Source of the DNA: Candidatus Levybacteria bacterium RIFCSPHIGHO2_01_FULL_36_15b
GTDB lineage: Bacteria > Patescibacteria > Microgenomatia > Levybacterales > UBA12049
DNA: 64,000 nucleotides
NCBI GenBank assembly: GCA_001782045.1
Contig: MFNK01000008.1
Location: 1-64,000, forward strand
Direction: 5' to 3'
Numbering within the stretch: the first letter of the stretch is position 1; every line of letters begins with the position of its first letter. A model generated the notes under the pieces. The model did no database searches and was not told the origin of the DNA. It saw only the letters and a list, made by a program, of their open reading frames with translations. This document shows positions 48,019 through 57,127 of the stretch, piece by piece. Position numbers and translations under genes: made by a program.

Positions 48019-49779
48019 ATGGGAGATAACTACAGCGATAATTTAATTACAGGAAGCTCTTCGCAACAGGGATTTGGGAGAGTAAATGGAAACCCACGAG
48101 TATATTTGCTTTTTGTTGTTTTCTTTTTAGTATTTGCAGTGCTAATTTTACGAGCCTTCTTCCTGCAGGTTATTAAAGGAGAATATTTTAGAGAGCTTTC
48201 AAACCAAAATAGAACAAAAACAGTTGCAATACATGCCGCGCGCGGTGTTATTTTTGACAGAAACGGAACCCCCTTGGTTTTTAACGAACCGGGATACAGA
48301 ATTATAAAAGATAATAAAACCGTACTTTTAAACCACGATCAAGCGCTGCCAATGCTTTCAAATAGTAACAATCAGCTGGAAGTAGATAGTTTACGGCGCT
48401 ATCCATACGCAGACGAAATTTCTCATGTTTTAGGATATATCGGACAAATTTCACCCGAGGAACTTAAAAGTCCGCTTTTTAGCGAATATAAAGGAAATGA
48501 CTTAATTGGTAAAGAAGGAATAGAACGCTCCTACGAGCAGAGATTAAAGGGAATTGACGGAAGAAAATTACTGGAGGTTGATTCAAGCGGAAAAACCCTA
48601 AGAAGCCTAGGCCAAGACGAGCCTATTGCCGGCGTTGACGTTACTCTAACGCTAGATTTAAACTTGCAGCAAAAAACATACGAAGCAATGAATAATATTA
48701 AAAAAGGCGCTGCAATTGTAAGTAAACCAAATGGGGAAATTCTTTCTTTGGTTTCCAAGCCGTCTTTTGACCCAAATCTTTTTACAATGGGAGAAAATTA
48801 TAAAGCCTCAACTATTAGTGCATACACAAATATTGAATCAGTACTTGCAGATTCTCAAAACCAGCCGCTTTTAGACAGAGCAATTTCAGGGGTTTATCCT
48901 CCCGGCTCCACGTTTAAAATAGTAGTGGCCTCTGCCGCATTAAAAGACAAAGTAATAGATGAAAATTTCACAATTCTCGATACGGGAATTTTAAGAGTTG
49001 GCGCTTTTTCATTTTCTAACTGGTATTTTACAGGATATGGAAGAACTGATGGGACAGTTAATGTGGTAAAAGGAATACAGCGCTCCAACGACATATTCTT
49101 TTACAAGCTAGCAGAAGCCTTAGGCGTAGAAAGCATTGCAAAAGGAGCAGCTTCATTTTTTGTAGGTAAACAGCTTGGAATTGACTTACTTGGAGAAGCA
49201 AGTGGTACTCTGCCAAGCGAAAGCTGGAAAAAAGAAAACATAGGAGAAGGGTGGTATTTGGGAGACACTTACCATTATGGAATAGGACAGGGATACTTAC
49301 TTACTACACCGCTTCAAGTAAATGCGTGGACTCAGGCAATAGGAAACGAGGGTAATTTGCATAGCCCCCATTTTTTAAAAGAAAAAGCAGATGAGACAAT
49401 TGCAAAAAATCTATTGGATAAAAAATCATTTGAGCTAATTAGACAGGGAATGATTGAATCTTGTGCAAAAGGAGGAGTTGCATGGCCGCTTTTTGATTTT
49501 AAAGTAAAAAACTCAAAACTTAAAATTGACGGAAAAAACTTTTTAGAAGTAAAAGGGGCATCGGGTTCGGCGGAAACCAGACAAATTGTTGTGGCATGTA
49601 AAACAGGGACAGCAGAACACGGAGATACCAAAGGGACTCCTCATGCGTGGATTACTTTGTTTGCGCCAGCGTACAATCCGCAAATTGTAGTTACTGTCTT
49701 GGCGGAAGAGTCTGGAGAGGGAAGTAATGTAGCAGCCCCAATAGCAAAGAAAATTTTAGAGGATTATTTTTCAAGATAA
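48019..49779 (+). CDS. mrdA: Penicillin-binding protein 2 (elongasome transpeptidase)
   Basis: Class B PBP that crosslinks peptidoglycan during elongation. Membrane anchor at 28-50, dimerisation/pedestal domain 65-200, catalytic S-T-F-K (297-300), S-N-D near 350 and K-T-G-T near 534. The insertion F-K-V-K-N-S-K-L-K-I-D-G-K near 493-505 precedes the KTG. Length 586 aa is normal. Completes mreB-mreC-mreD-mrdA; no rodA is seen in this window. Confidence 0.94.
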   Translation: MGDNYSDNLITGSSSQQGFGRVNGNPRVYLLFVVFFLVFAVLILRAFFLQVIKGEYFRELSNQNRTKTVAIHAARGVIFDRNGTPLVFNEPGYRIIKDNKTVLLNHDQALPMLSNSNNQLEVDSLRRYPYADEISHVLGYIGQISPEELKSPLFSEYKGNDLIGKEGIERSYEQRLKGIDGRKLLEVDSSGKTLRSLGQDEPIAGVDVTLTLDLNLQQKTYEAMNNIKKGAAIVSKPNGEILSLVSKPSFDPNLFTMGENYKASTISAYTNIESVLADSQNQPLLDRAISGVYPPGSTFKIVVASAALKDKVIDENFTILDTGILRVGAFSFSNWYFTGYGRTDGTVNVVKGIQRSNDIFFYKLAEALGVESIAKGAASFFVGKQLGIDLLGEASGTLPSESWKKENIGEGWYLGDTYHYGIGQGYLLTTPLQVNAWTQAIGNEGNLHSPHFLKEKADETIAKNLLDKKSFELIRQGMIESCAKGGVAWPLFDFKVKNSKLKIDGKNFLEVKGASGSAETRQIVVACKTGTAEHGDTKGTPHAWITLFAPAYNPQIVVTVLAEESGEGSNVAAPIAKKILEDYFSR

Positions 49780-49796
49780 GACTTATACGAAGAGAA

Positions 49797-50204
49797 TTAT
49801 TCAACAATGTTGATGCTCATCAATTTAATTAAAGCAGTGTTGACCTTATGAAGTCTTTGATACTCATCTGTTATTCTTTGATTTTTCCAAAGTTCACCGC
49901 AATAAGATATCTCATTCATTCTATCCGCAATAGAGCCTGCTATTTTTATTAAATTTGATTTTTCCACCATTAAAGTTTCTTCTTTTGCTTCTTTGGTCAT
50001 TCTAAATACTCCTACCTTTTCAACTTCTATAGTTCTTTTTAAAGTAACCGATATTTTTCCATTCTCATCCGGTTCTCCCAAACTTCCAGAAAAATCTGTA
50101 ACAGTTTTATATTTGGGTGCGATAAAATCTATTACATCTTTCGGGGCGATGACTTTTGCAAGCTCTGGATTGTCATGTAGGCCTGATTCAAAGTTGGTTG
50201 CCAT
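49797..50204 (-). CDS. Hypothetical protein, 135 aa
   Basis: Unknown soluble protein with a beta-rich middle (K-I-S-V-T-L-K-R-T-I-E-V-E-K-V-G-V-F-R-M) and helical ends. Leaderless promoter on the minus strand: TTGACA (50239-50234), 17 bp, TATTTT (50216-50211), six bases to the ATG. Divergent from dprA, whose upstream region overlaps this promoter. Confidence 0.68.
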   Translation of the reverse strand: MATNFESGLHDNPELAKVIAPKDVIDFIAPKYKTVTDFSGSLGEPDENGKISVTLKRTIEVEKVGVFRMTKEAKEETLMVEKSNLIKIAGSIADRMNEISYCGELWKNQRITDEYQRLHKVNTALIKLMSINIVE

Positions 50205-50258
50205 CTGCTAAAAATACCACAAGGTCTTTCTCTTGTCAATTTTTGTTAATATAAAAAC

Positions 50259-51344
50259 ATGGAAGAAAGAGACTATTATTTAGGATTTAGTTTGGTTTCT
50301 GGTATTGGGCCAAAAACTCTTGGCTCGCTACTCAAGCACTTCAAAACTGCAAAAAAAGCTTGGAATGCTAGTTTAAAAGAGCTGCGAGATGCTGGCCTTG
50401 GAGAACTTACAACTCAAAAATTTCTGAAAAGTAAATCAGAGTTCAATTTTGCCGAATTTAAAAGAAAATTAAAACTTCAAAAAATTGATTATATTACTAT
50501 AGTAGATAAAGAGTATCCGCCACTTTTAAAGCAAATTCCAAACCCGCCAATTCTATTATTTATTAAGGGAAATAAGTTATTGCTTAGAAGTTCACAAATT
50601 TTGGCAATTGTTGGAACAAGAAAGATGACAAATTACGGGGCAGAAGTTACGGAAAAATTCGCATTTGAATTGGCAAGTGCTGGTTTTACAATTGTTTCGG
50701 GAATGGCATTGGGAGTTGATGGGCAAGCGCATTCAGCAACACTTGAAGCAAGAGGAAAAACAATTGCAGTTTTGGGAAACGGAGTTGACTTGCCGTTTCC
50801 CGCTAGCAACCAAAATTTATATCACAGAATTTTAGAAAAAAGGGGAGCGATAATTTCGGAGTTTCCCCCCGGTGAGCCTCCAAATAAAGGCACTTTTCCT
50901 AGTAGAAACAGAATTATTGCAGGAATATCGCAAGGAGTCTTGGTAACCGAAGGTGCGGAAGACAGCGGATCTTTAATTACTGCAAATTTAGGATTAGAGT
51001 ATGGTCGAAAAGTATTTGCCGTACCGGGACCAATCACATCAAGTCTTTCAGCAGCGCCTCTTAAATTAATAGAAAAAGGAGCAAAATTGGTGGTTTCGCC
51101 CGATGATATTCTTAAAGAATTTAGAATTCAGAGTCCGGAATTAAGAATTAGTGAGCAAAAATTCAAAGGATTAACAAAGGAAGAACTTAAAATCGCTCAA
51201 ATTTTAGAAAACGAGTCGCTTAGTTTTGACGAAATCGTGCGAAAACTCGGCTCAAAATCCTCACAAATTGCAACAACGCTTTCAATTATGGAAATTAAAG
51301 GAATTCTTAAAAACTCTGGTGGTAACTACTTGTTGTCCTCATGA
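50259..51344 (+). CDS. dprA: DNA processing protein DprA
   Basis: Loads RecA on incoming single-stranded DNA in transformation. N-terminal SAM-like helices (G-I-G-P-K-T-L-G at 15-22), Rossmann-fold core with V-G-T-R-K-M-T-N-Y-G, S-G-M-A-L-G-V-D-G-Q-A-H and G-N-G-V-D-L-P-F-P-A-S-N, then a C-terminal winged-helix-like domain (about 305-361). With the split comEC it supports a competence pathway. The end overlaps the convergent gene by 19 bp. Confidence 0.95.
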   Translation: MEERDYYLGFSLVSGIGPKTLGSLLKHFKTAKKAWNASLKELRDAGLGELTTQKFLKSKSEFNFAEFKRKLKLQKIDYITIVDKEYPPLLKQIPNPPILLFIKGNKLLLRSSQILAIVGTRKMTNYGAEVTEKFAFELASAGFTIVSGMALGVDGQAHSATLEARGKTIAVLGNGVDLPFPASNQNLYHRILEKRGAIISEFPPGEPPNKGTFPSRNRIIAGISQGVLVTEGAEDSGSLITANLGLEYGRKVFAVPGPITSSLSAAPLKLIEKGAKLVVSPDDILKEFRIQSPELRISEQKFKGLTKEELKIAQILENESLSFDEIVRKLGSKSSQIATTLSIMEIKGILKNSGGNYLLSS

Positions 51345-51928
51345 GGAGAATAAATTACAAGTTGCCCTTTTAATACTTTATCTATGATGAATGGGAATTT
51401 AAGGTCTCCCAAACTTTCTGTTTGGACCCCTATTTCTTTTGCCATTTGCTCCGCAAACTCAGCAAGAAACTCCCGTCTGTATGAAGGACGAAAAGCAGTT
51501 CTGTTAAGAATTTTTGCAATCAGAAGTTTCTCTAAAACAATATTGGGAATCGTTGGAGCTCGATTCGTAACATAGTTCGTAATTTGCGGGGCTGTAAGCA
51601 CTTGTTTAAATTGGAGGGCGGCGAAAGAATAATTCCCAAACCGCACTTGAAAATCTACGACCTCTTCCATGTTTGGATATTCCTCATATTTAGCCTCAAC
51701 AGTTCCATTTATTACTCCCAAAAGATAATCTGCAGCTGCTTTATATTGTGGATCTTCTTCGTATTCGGGCGCGACAAAACCTGATCCCGAATCAGATGGA
51801 GGTTCACTGTACTCGCCGTATCCAACAGCGGTTCTTCCGGGAGGAATAATTCCTGCGCCGTCCGCGCCGGGTTGGGGCTCCGGAATTACATCTTCATCTA
51901 TAAAAACACCACCTTCACTTGTATTCAT
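51326..51928 (-). CDS. Hypothetical protein, 200 aa
   Basis: Unknown protein with an acidic, Gly/Pro-rich, probably disordered first 60 residues (G-G-V-F-I-D-E-D-V-I-P-E-P) and a helical remainder. Leaderless promoter on the minus strand: TTGTCA (51963-51958), 16 bp, TATAAT (51941-51936), seven bases to the ATG. Its -35 overlaps the -35 of the divergent gene at 51993. Confidence 0.68.
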   Translation of the reverse strand: MNTSEGGVFIDEDVIPEPQPGADGAGIIPPGRTAVGYGEYSEPPSDSGSGFVAPEYEEDPQYKAAADYLLGVINGTVEAKYEEYPNMEEVVDFQVRFGNYSFAALQFKQVLTAPQITNYVTNRAPTIPNIVLEKLLIAKILNRTAFRPSYRREFLAEFAEQMAKEIGVQTESLGDLKFPFIIDKVLKGQLVIYSPHEDNK

Positions 51929-51956
51929 GGCTCGGATTATACAACATTTTCATTAA

Positions 51957-51985
51957 TTGACAAAAAATAAATAGATTGTTATATT
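51957..51985 (+). promoter_or_regulatory. Leaderless promoter, overlapping divergent partner
   Basis: TTGACA (51957-51962), 17-bp spacer, TATATT (51980-51985), seven bases to ATG 51993. Shares five bases of the -35 with the minus-strand promoter at 51936-51963, so only one can probably be occupied at a time. Confidence 0.7.
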
Positions 51986-51992
51986 TCGCTAG

Positions 51993-52355
51993 ATGGCAAT
52001 AGCAGAAAGGGCCCCAGAATTAACCGCTGAAAAAAGAAAATCTGCTTTAATAAGCTTAGTGACCGAGAGACTAAAAGGCGATGATGGGGTTGTTCGGATT
52101 TTTGGAATCAATTTAATATATTGGCAACATGAAAAGTGTACTCTATTAGAACTTAAGCCGGGTCTATTAAAGGGAAAAAGTTGGGATAGAAGCCAAAACT
52201 TTTCGGAAATTGTTGAATTTGAGATTGGTTTAAATTCAAGGTTTAAAGATAATAAAAATAAAGTTAATTTAAAAGGTGAAGAAGCGCTTACTATGGCAGA
52301 ACAGCACATCGAAGAATTTCTTCCACCGCAGCCCCAAATGCTGCAGGAGCCCTAA
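51993..52355 (+). CDS. Hypothetical protein, 120 aa
   Basis: Small soluble unknown. A helical start (T-A-E-K-R-K-S-A-L-I-S-L-V-T-E-R-L) is followed by beta-like segments V-V-R-I-F-G-I-N-L-I-Y-W and C-T-L-L-E-L-K-P, then a Pro-rich tail. No family recognised. Confidence 0.65.
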   Translation: MAIAERAPELTAEKRKSALISLVTERLKGDDGVVRIFGINLIYWQHEKCTLLELKPGLLKGKSWDRSQNFSEIVEFEIGLNSRFKDNKNKVNLKGEEALTMAEQHIEEFLPPQPQMLQEP

Positions 52356-52422
52356 ACTACTAATTTCGTCTGGTACTTGACAAGGGTGGTATCATTTACA
52401 CTAAACTGATTAAGTTAAAGTT

Positions 52423-52491
52423 ATGAATCCCATTAATCTTACCGTTCGCCTTTTCAGTACTATTCGTACACGGCTCACGGAGCAATTTTAA
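52423..52491 (+). other. Possible 22-codon upstream ORF before topA
   Basis: ATG 52423 to TAA 52491 in the topA leader region, encoding a peptide starting M-N-P-I-N-L-T-V-R-L-F. A TTGACA at about 52378 could drive a leader through it. A frame this short occurs by chance, so it is reported only as a candidate leader peptide. Confidence 0.2.
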
Positions 52492-52516
52492 CGGGACAGG
52501 GAATTTGTTTATCAAC

Positions 52517-54538
52517 ATGAAAAACTTAGTAATAGTAGAATCGCCGACTAAGGCCCGCACAATCGGGCGTTTTTTAGGGGAAGATTATAAAATTTTGGCT
52601 TCTATGGGTCACATTATGGATTTACCCAAAAGCAAATTATCGGTTGACGTGGAAAAGGATTTTGCGCCTGATTATCAGCAAATGCCGGATAAAAAAAAGA
52701 CAATTGCAGAGCTTAAATCGGAAGGTAAGACGGCAGAAAATATATTCTTGGCAACTGACCCGGACCGCGAAGGCGAGGCAATAGCTGCTCATGTTGCGGA
52801 AGTTTTAAAAGAATTAGAAACTAAAGCTAAATTTTCAAGAGTTGTATTTCATGAAATTACAAAAGAAGCAATTGAAGATGCTTTTAATAATCCAAGGGAA
52901 ATTGATGTCAATTTGGTTGATGCCCAAACCGCAAGAAGAGTTCTCGACCGTTTGGTCGGCTACAATCTTTCGCCTGTTTTATGGAGAAAAGTAAGAAGGG
53001 GATTGTCTGCAGGAAGAGTTCAATCTGTGGCTCTCCGCCTAATTGTAGAAAGAGAGCGTGAAATTGAAAAGTTTAAAAAAGAACCATACTGGACTATCTC
53101 AACAGTTCTTAAGAATAAAGAAGAAACAGACTTTGATTTAATTGAAATAAACAAAGAAAAGATAGAAATCTCGCAAAAATTAAGTTTGTACGATGGGGAA
53201 TACAAGTTCGTAAAAACCACGATTGAAACAGAAGGAAAATCAGCTAATCTTGAAAAAGATCTCGCAACTAAAGAATTCGTCGTTTCCGATGTGGCTAAAA
53301 AAGAAAGCAAACGTACGCCTCCTCCTCCGTACACAACTTCTACCTTGCAGCAGGATGGCGCAAGAAGGATGGGGTTATCGGGAAAGCGAACAATGCAGCT
53401 TGCCCAAAAACTTTACGAAGAGGGTTTTATTACTTATCACCGAACAGATTCTTTTGCGATTTCGGATTCGGCAAGAAAACAAATGTACGCATTCGTTAAA
53501 GCGACTTTTGGAGAAAAATATTTATCAGAAAAACCAAGGTTTTACAAAAATACTTCTAAAAACGCACAGGAAGCACACGAAGCAATAAGACCTACCAAGG
53601 CAAATGTTGACGGCTCTACAGTAGCAAAAGAGCTTGGACCGCAATACGGCAAGCTATACGAATTAATCTGGAGAAGAGCGCTTGCAACGGCAATGGCGGA
53701 CGCTTTAATTGAATCAACAACAGTACTAGTAGACGCGGGAAATGGGGCATATACCCTAAAAACAAACGGAAGTGTGCTTTTATTTGAGGGATTTTTAAAA
53801 ATTAATCCGCAAGCCTTGGAAGATAAAAGGCTTCCCGAATTTAAAGCGGGCGAAAAACTTCAATATGTAAGTACGCTATCCGAATCGCACGAAACGCTGC
53901 CGCCTCCAAGATACAATGATGCATCTATTATTAAAACCTTGGAGGAAAAGGGGATTGGAAGGCCATCAACTTATGCCACAATTATTTCTACTATCGAATC
54001 ACGTGCTTATATAGAAAGAGAAGAAGGACGTTTTAAGCCAACTTCTGTAGGAATTGCGGTAAATGATTTTCTTGTCGCAAATTTTTCGGATGTTGACGAT
54101 ATTCCTTTTACTGCGCAAATGGAAGATGAGTTAGACGAGATTGCAAATGGAGTTAAAAAGTGGGTGCCCGTAATAAGAGAGTTTTATACGCCTTTTGAAA
54201 AGGATTTAAAAAACGTAGAAGACGCAGCAAGAGTTAAAATTGCAGTTGAACAAACAGATACGGTTTGTCCTTTATGCGGAAAAGGAAATTTGGTAATAAG
54301 ACATGGAAGATTTGGAAAATTTTTGTCCTGTTCAACATTTCCGGACTGCAAATATACAGCGCCTTTGGTAAATAAAACAGATTTAATATGTCCTAAAGAT
54401 GGAGGACAAATTGTAATCAAAAAGACCAAGAGAGGCCGAAAGTTCTATGGTTGCAGTAACTACCCAAAATGCGACTTCGCCGCTTGGAAGTTAGAGGATA
54501 TTAAGAAGTCAGAGTCTGTTGGGCCTTCGAAATCCTGA
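52517..54538 (+). CDS. topA: DNA topoisomerase I
   Basis: Type IA topoisomerase that relaxes negative supercoils. Toprim domain V-E-S-P-T-K-A (7-13) with D-P-D-R-E-G-E-A (81-88); nucleophile Tyr307 in F-I-T-Y-H-R-T-D-S. Two C-terminal zinc ribbons start at C-P-L-C-G-K near 579 and C-P-K-D-G-G near 621. 673 aa from ATG 52517; the TTG at 52505 is less likely. The stop codon lies inside a degenerate REP-like repeat (54533-54551). Confidence 0.96.
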   Translation: MKNLVIVESPTKARTIGRFLGEDYKILASMGHIMDLPKSKLSVDVEKDFAPDYQQMPDKKKTIAELKSEGKTAENIFLATDPDREGEAIAAHVAEVLKELETKAKFSRVVFHEITKEAIEDAFNNPREIDVNLVDAQTARRVLDRLVGYNLSPVLWRKVRRGLSAGRVQSVALRLIVEREREIEKFKKEPYWTISTVLKNKEETDFDLIEINKEKIEISQKLSLYDGEYKFVKTTIETEGKSANLEKDLATKEFVVSDVAKKESKRTPPPPYTTSTLQQDGARRMGLSGKRTMQLAQKLYEEGFITYHRTDSFAISDSARKQMYAFVKATFGEKYLSEKPRFYKNTSKNAQEAHEAIRPTKANVDGSTVAKELGPQYGKLYELIWRRALATAMADALIESTTVLVDAGNGAYTLKTNGSVLLFEGFLKINPQALEDKRLPEFKAGEKLQYVSTLSESHETLPPPRYNDASIIKTLEEKGIGRPSTYATIISTIESRAYIEREEGRFKPTSVGIAVNDFLVANFSDVDDIPFTAQMEDELDEIANGVKKWVPVIREFYTPFEKDLKNVEDAARVKIAVEQTDTVCPLCGKGNLVIRHGRFGKFLSCSTFPDCKYTAPLVNKTDLICPKDGGQIVIKKTKRGRKFYGCSNYPKCDFAAWKLEDIKKSESVGPSKS

Positions 54539-54551
54539 GTTAGTCGAAAGA
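54533..54551. repeat. Degenerate REP-like element at the topA stop
   Basis: TCCTGAGTTAGTCGAAAGA, an inverted variant of the dispersed repeat. Its TGA is the topA stop codon. Confidence 0.55.
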
Positions 54552-54565
54552 GAAAATAAAGAATA

Positions 54566-55279
54566 TTAAAGAGTTTTGATTGATTTAATTATTTCTTCAA
54601 ATTCGGAGACAATTTTTGGATCAGGGACTGCTACTCCTGTTGTAAGATTCATGTGTCCCACAGTTGTCGGCTGACCGAAAGAGCCATCACTTGTATTCTT
54701 TTGGCAATAAGAATAAGCCATTTTGCCGTTTGAAGGAGATTCTGTTTGTCTTAATGTCGCAAAGCCAGTTATTAAATCCTTATACTTGTTAGTTCTATAA
54801 TCGCTAGCTGGGCTTTCCGGCATATCGCCTTCGTAAATGCACTGTGCGCCACCTGTTGCAGCTTGGAAAATTTTAAGAGCATATCCTTGCTTTGTAAGAG
54901 TAACAGTGGAAACAGGAACTGAATTATCTCTTTCCTCTTTCAGCGTCCAGTCAGCAGGATATATAAGGCTATATCCTGAAAAGCCAAGCTCTGAAAACTT
55001 AGCCGAAGTAAACGATTTAGTTTGTACTGCTTTTGTTGGTTCTTGCGTTGGTGAATCAAAAGATTCTTCTAAAGCTTGCGATACAGTGGGAGTAGGTGTG
55101 TCGCTGGGCTGTGTATTTGTAGTTTTTTGAGTTCCAAAATAATAAGCCCCACCAACAAGAACCAAAATTAACGCAATAAGAATGCCAAGTTTTATCCACT
55201 TAGAGTTTATAAAAACTCCTTTCTGAGTAGGTTTTTCAACTTCTATATTTTGATTTTGGCCTTGAATTTCTTGTTCCAT
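54566..55279 (-). CDS. Membrane-anchored extracytoplasmic protein, 237 aa
   Basis: Cytoplasmic start, one membrane helix (about 30-49), a Thr/Pro-rich stalk with T-P-T-P-T, then a compact extracytoplasmic domain (about 100-237) with F-S-G-Y-S-L-I-Y-P-A-D-W-T-L (a PsbP-like opening) and two Cys that could be paired by the DsbA/VKOR system. Its start shares an A with the stop of the upstream gene. Function unknown. Confidence 0.72.
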   Translation of the reverse strand: MEQEIQGQNQNIEVEKPTQKGVFINSKWIKLGILIALILVLVGGAYYFGTQKTTNTQPSDTPTPTVSQALEESFDSPTQEPTKAVQTKSFTSAKFSELGFSGYSLIYPADWTLKEERDNSVPVSTVTLTKQGYALKIFQAATGGAQCIYEGDMPESPASDYRTNKYKDLITGFATLRQTESPSNGKMAYSYCQKNTSDGSFGQPTTVGHMNLTTGVAVPDPKIVSEFEEIIKSIKTL

Positions 55280-55650
55280 TATGGCGTCGGCGATGCACTA
55301 ACTGTTGCTGTTACGCTAGGTGTAGGGGAGGCCTCGATTGTTGGCGTTGGGGTGTCAGTTGCGGCTAAAGTGGGTAATGGCGCTTCGGTTGCGATTGGCA
55401 TTGGAGTTGGAATAGCCTGACTCTCTTGATTGCTGTTTCCTTTAAGAACAAAGAAATATAGAAGAGCTAATACTATTGGAATTAAAAATAGCAATACTAT
55501 TCCTACAATTGTCCATTTACTGCTAAAGATTGAAGGTTTATTGGGTGGGGTAAACCCAGGAGTTTGGGGCGCAACAACAGTTTCAACAGGCGGAGGAGTA
55601 GGCGCGTTAGGTTGAATTGCTTGAGGAGATTGATCGGCGTTTGGATTCAT
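55279..55650 (-). CDS. Membrane protein with Thr/Pro-rich outer tail
   Basis: 123 aa: Pro/Gln-rich cytoplasmic half, one membrane helix (about 52-74), then a Thr/Pro/Ser-rich tail (T-P-T-P-T, S-P-T-P) that resembles a cell-wall-spanning stalk. It is built like the next gene but without a folded outer domain. ATG 55650 is preferred to the upstream in-frame TTG because TAATAC ends seven bases before it. Confidence 0.65.
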   Translation of the reverse strand: MNPNADQSPQAIQPNAPTPPPVETVVAPQTPGFTPPNKPSIFSSKWTIVGIVLLFLIPIVLALLYFFVLKGNSNQESQAIPTPMPIATEAPLPTLAATDTPTPTIEASPTPSVTATVSASPTP

Positions 55651-55692
55651 ACAAAAAGTATTACACAAAATCCAGTTACTAGCAACTATTAA

Positions 55693-56136
55693 TTAGAAAA
55701 TTATAGCTAGAATTACAATGGCAGTCACAATAATAGCTTGATTCATAAATCCCCATGGTAGTTCAATCTCGTGTTCAAAAGATTTCTGAAGATTATAAAA
55801 AGGCTTGAAGAGTTGTATCTTAAAAAAATAGTATGGTGCTGTAAGCCAGTCAAAAGACTGGGCAGCAAAAATCATAACTACCGCGTAAAAATAATTCGTG
55901 TCCGGAAATAGAAAATAAATTAAAAGAAAAGAGATTAAAAAACCTGCAGATATATCAATTAAAGTATGAAATATCAGTTTATTCCAGGATTTTTCTTTTC
56001 TATTTGTGGCAGTGTCCCAATGAGGTATAGAATCAGCAACTACGTGAGATGCTACTGCTAGAGGAATTGCTAAAGCTGGATTACCTATTTTTGCTGCTAT
56101 TACTGTTCCGATTATTGCATGTCCGGTAGCTGTCAT
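55693..56136 (-). CDS. Polytopic membrane protein, YdjM-like
   Basis: 147 aa with three or four membrane segments and His/Asp pairs in G-H-A-I-I-G (5-10) and S-H-V-V-A-D-S-I-P-H-W-D (30-41), the pattern of predicted inner-membrane metal-dependent hydrolases. Catalysis is not demonstrated for this family. TATAAT lies about 12 bases upstream, within an ACTCTTA/TAAGAGT inverted repeat (56154-56174). Confidence 0.65.
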   Translation of the reverse strand: MTATGHAIIGTVIAAKIGNPALAIPLAVASHVVADSIPHWDTATNRKEKSWNKLIFHTLIDISAGFLISFLLIYFLFPDTNYFYAVVMIFAAQSFDWLTAPYYFFKIQLFKPFYNLQKSFEHEIELPWGFMNQAIIVTAIVILAIIF

Positions 56137-56222
56137 GATGCATCTTTTATTATACTCTTATAAAAATTAAGAGTTCAACAAGAATACTTGACAATAAGCA
56201 TTATTTAGCTAACAATTAATAT

Positions 56223-57125
56223 GTGAAAAGAAATTTATATACTTTCACATTCCTTCTACTCTTTATACTTTTTTCTCCAAAAGCAGTATTTGCATCTGAT
56301 TTTCCGCCTGTTACATCAGGCGCGGGTTTATTTTTGCCGGATAGTCCTTTTTATTCTTTAGACAAACTTTATCAAAAGGTAAAACTTGGTTTTGCCTTTA
56401 CTCCCGAGAAAAGAGCAGAGGTTAGAAATCAAATTTTAGGAGAGCGAATGGCAGAATTAAGAGTTATGTATGCAAAAGCAGATAGAAGAGGAATTAACTT
56501 ATCTCTAATTGAGTTAACTGAAGAAGCAAGAAAAGCAGAGGCAGATATTAAAGAAGCACAAGCCTTGGGAATTGATGTATCGGTGCTTGCAAAAAATGTT
56601 AATGACAATCTAAGGGATTATAGAATGATTTTATCTAAAGTATCAGAAGGCGCAACAAGCGACGTTTCTTTGAGCCTTGAAAGCGCAAGCGAATCGCTTC
56701 TTGCTTCCAAAATTATAGTCGAGGACTTTTTAAATACTCAAGATTATGAAGAGGCAGTAAATAATGATTTGGAAGACGAGCTTAACACGAACGTTTTAGG
56801 TGTATCAACCAGAGCAGATAAGATAGAAGCGAAGCTTAATAAATTGCAAAAAAAAGCAAGCGAAACAGCAGAACTTGAAAAGAAAAAAATCGCACAGGAA
56901 GAAACAAAGCTCAAAAAGATTGAAGCTGCAAAAAAGAAACTAAGAATGGAACTTTTAGAAAGAAGAAAGAAACTTTTGGAAGAAAGAAAGGCAAAATTGG
57001 AAGCAGCAAGAGAAGCGGCCAAAAAAGCTAAAGAAGCAGCTTTAAAGTTTAAAGAAACAAGAAGAGCAGAAAACGAGTTAAGACAAAATACTCAAGAAAT
57101 AGAGCAAACAGAAGTAGCAAATTAA
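56223..57125 (+). CDS. Secreted coiled-coil protein with DUF5667-like domain
   Basis: 300 aa: signal peptide (1-24, ending V-F-A-S), then L-P-D-S-P-F-Y-S-L-D-K-L-Y-Q-K-V-K (38-54) with F-T-P-E-K-R-A-E, the mark of DUF5667, and a very long Lys/Glu/Ala-rich coiled coil (about 200-285). It probably spans or lines the cell wall. GTG 56223 is the start; TTGACA, 17 bp, AACAAT precedes it closely. Confidence 0.78.
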   Translation: MKRNLYTFTFLLLFILFSPKAVFASDFPPVTSGAGLFLPDSPFYSLDKLYQKVKLGFAFTPEKRAEVRNQILGERMAELRVMYAKADRRGINLSLIELTEEARKAEADIKEAQALGIDVSVLAKNVNDNLRDYRMILSKVSEGATSDVSLSLESASESLLASKIIVEDFLNTQDYEEAVNNDLEDELNTNVLGVSTRADKIEAKLNKLQKKASETAELEKKKIAQEETKLKKIEAAKKKLRMELLERRKKLLEERKAKLEAAREAAKKAKEAALKFKETRRAENELRQNTQEIEQTEVAN

Positions 57126-57127
57126 TA

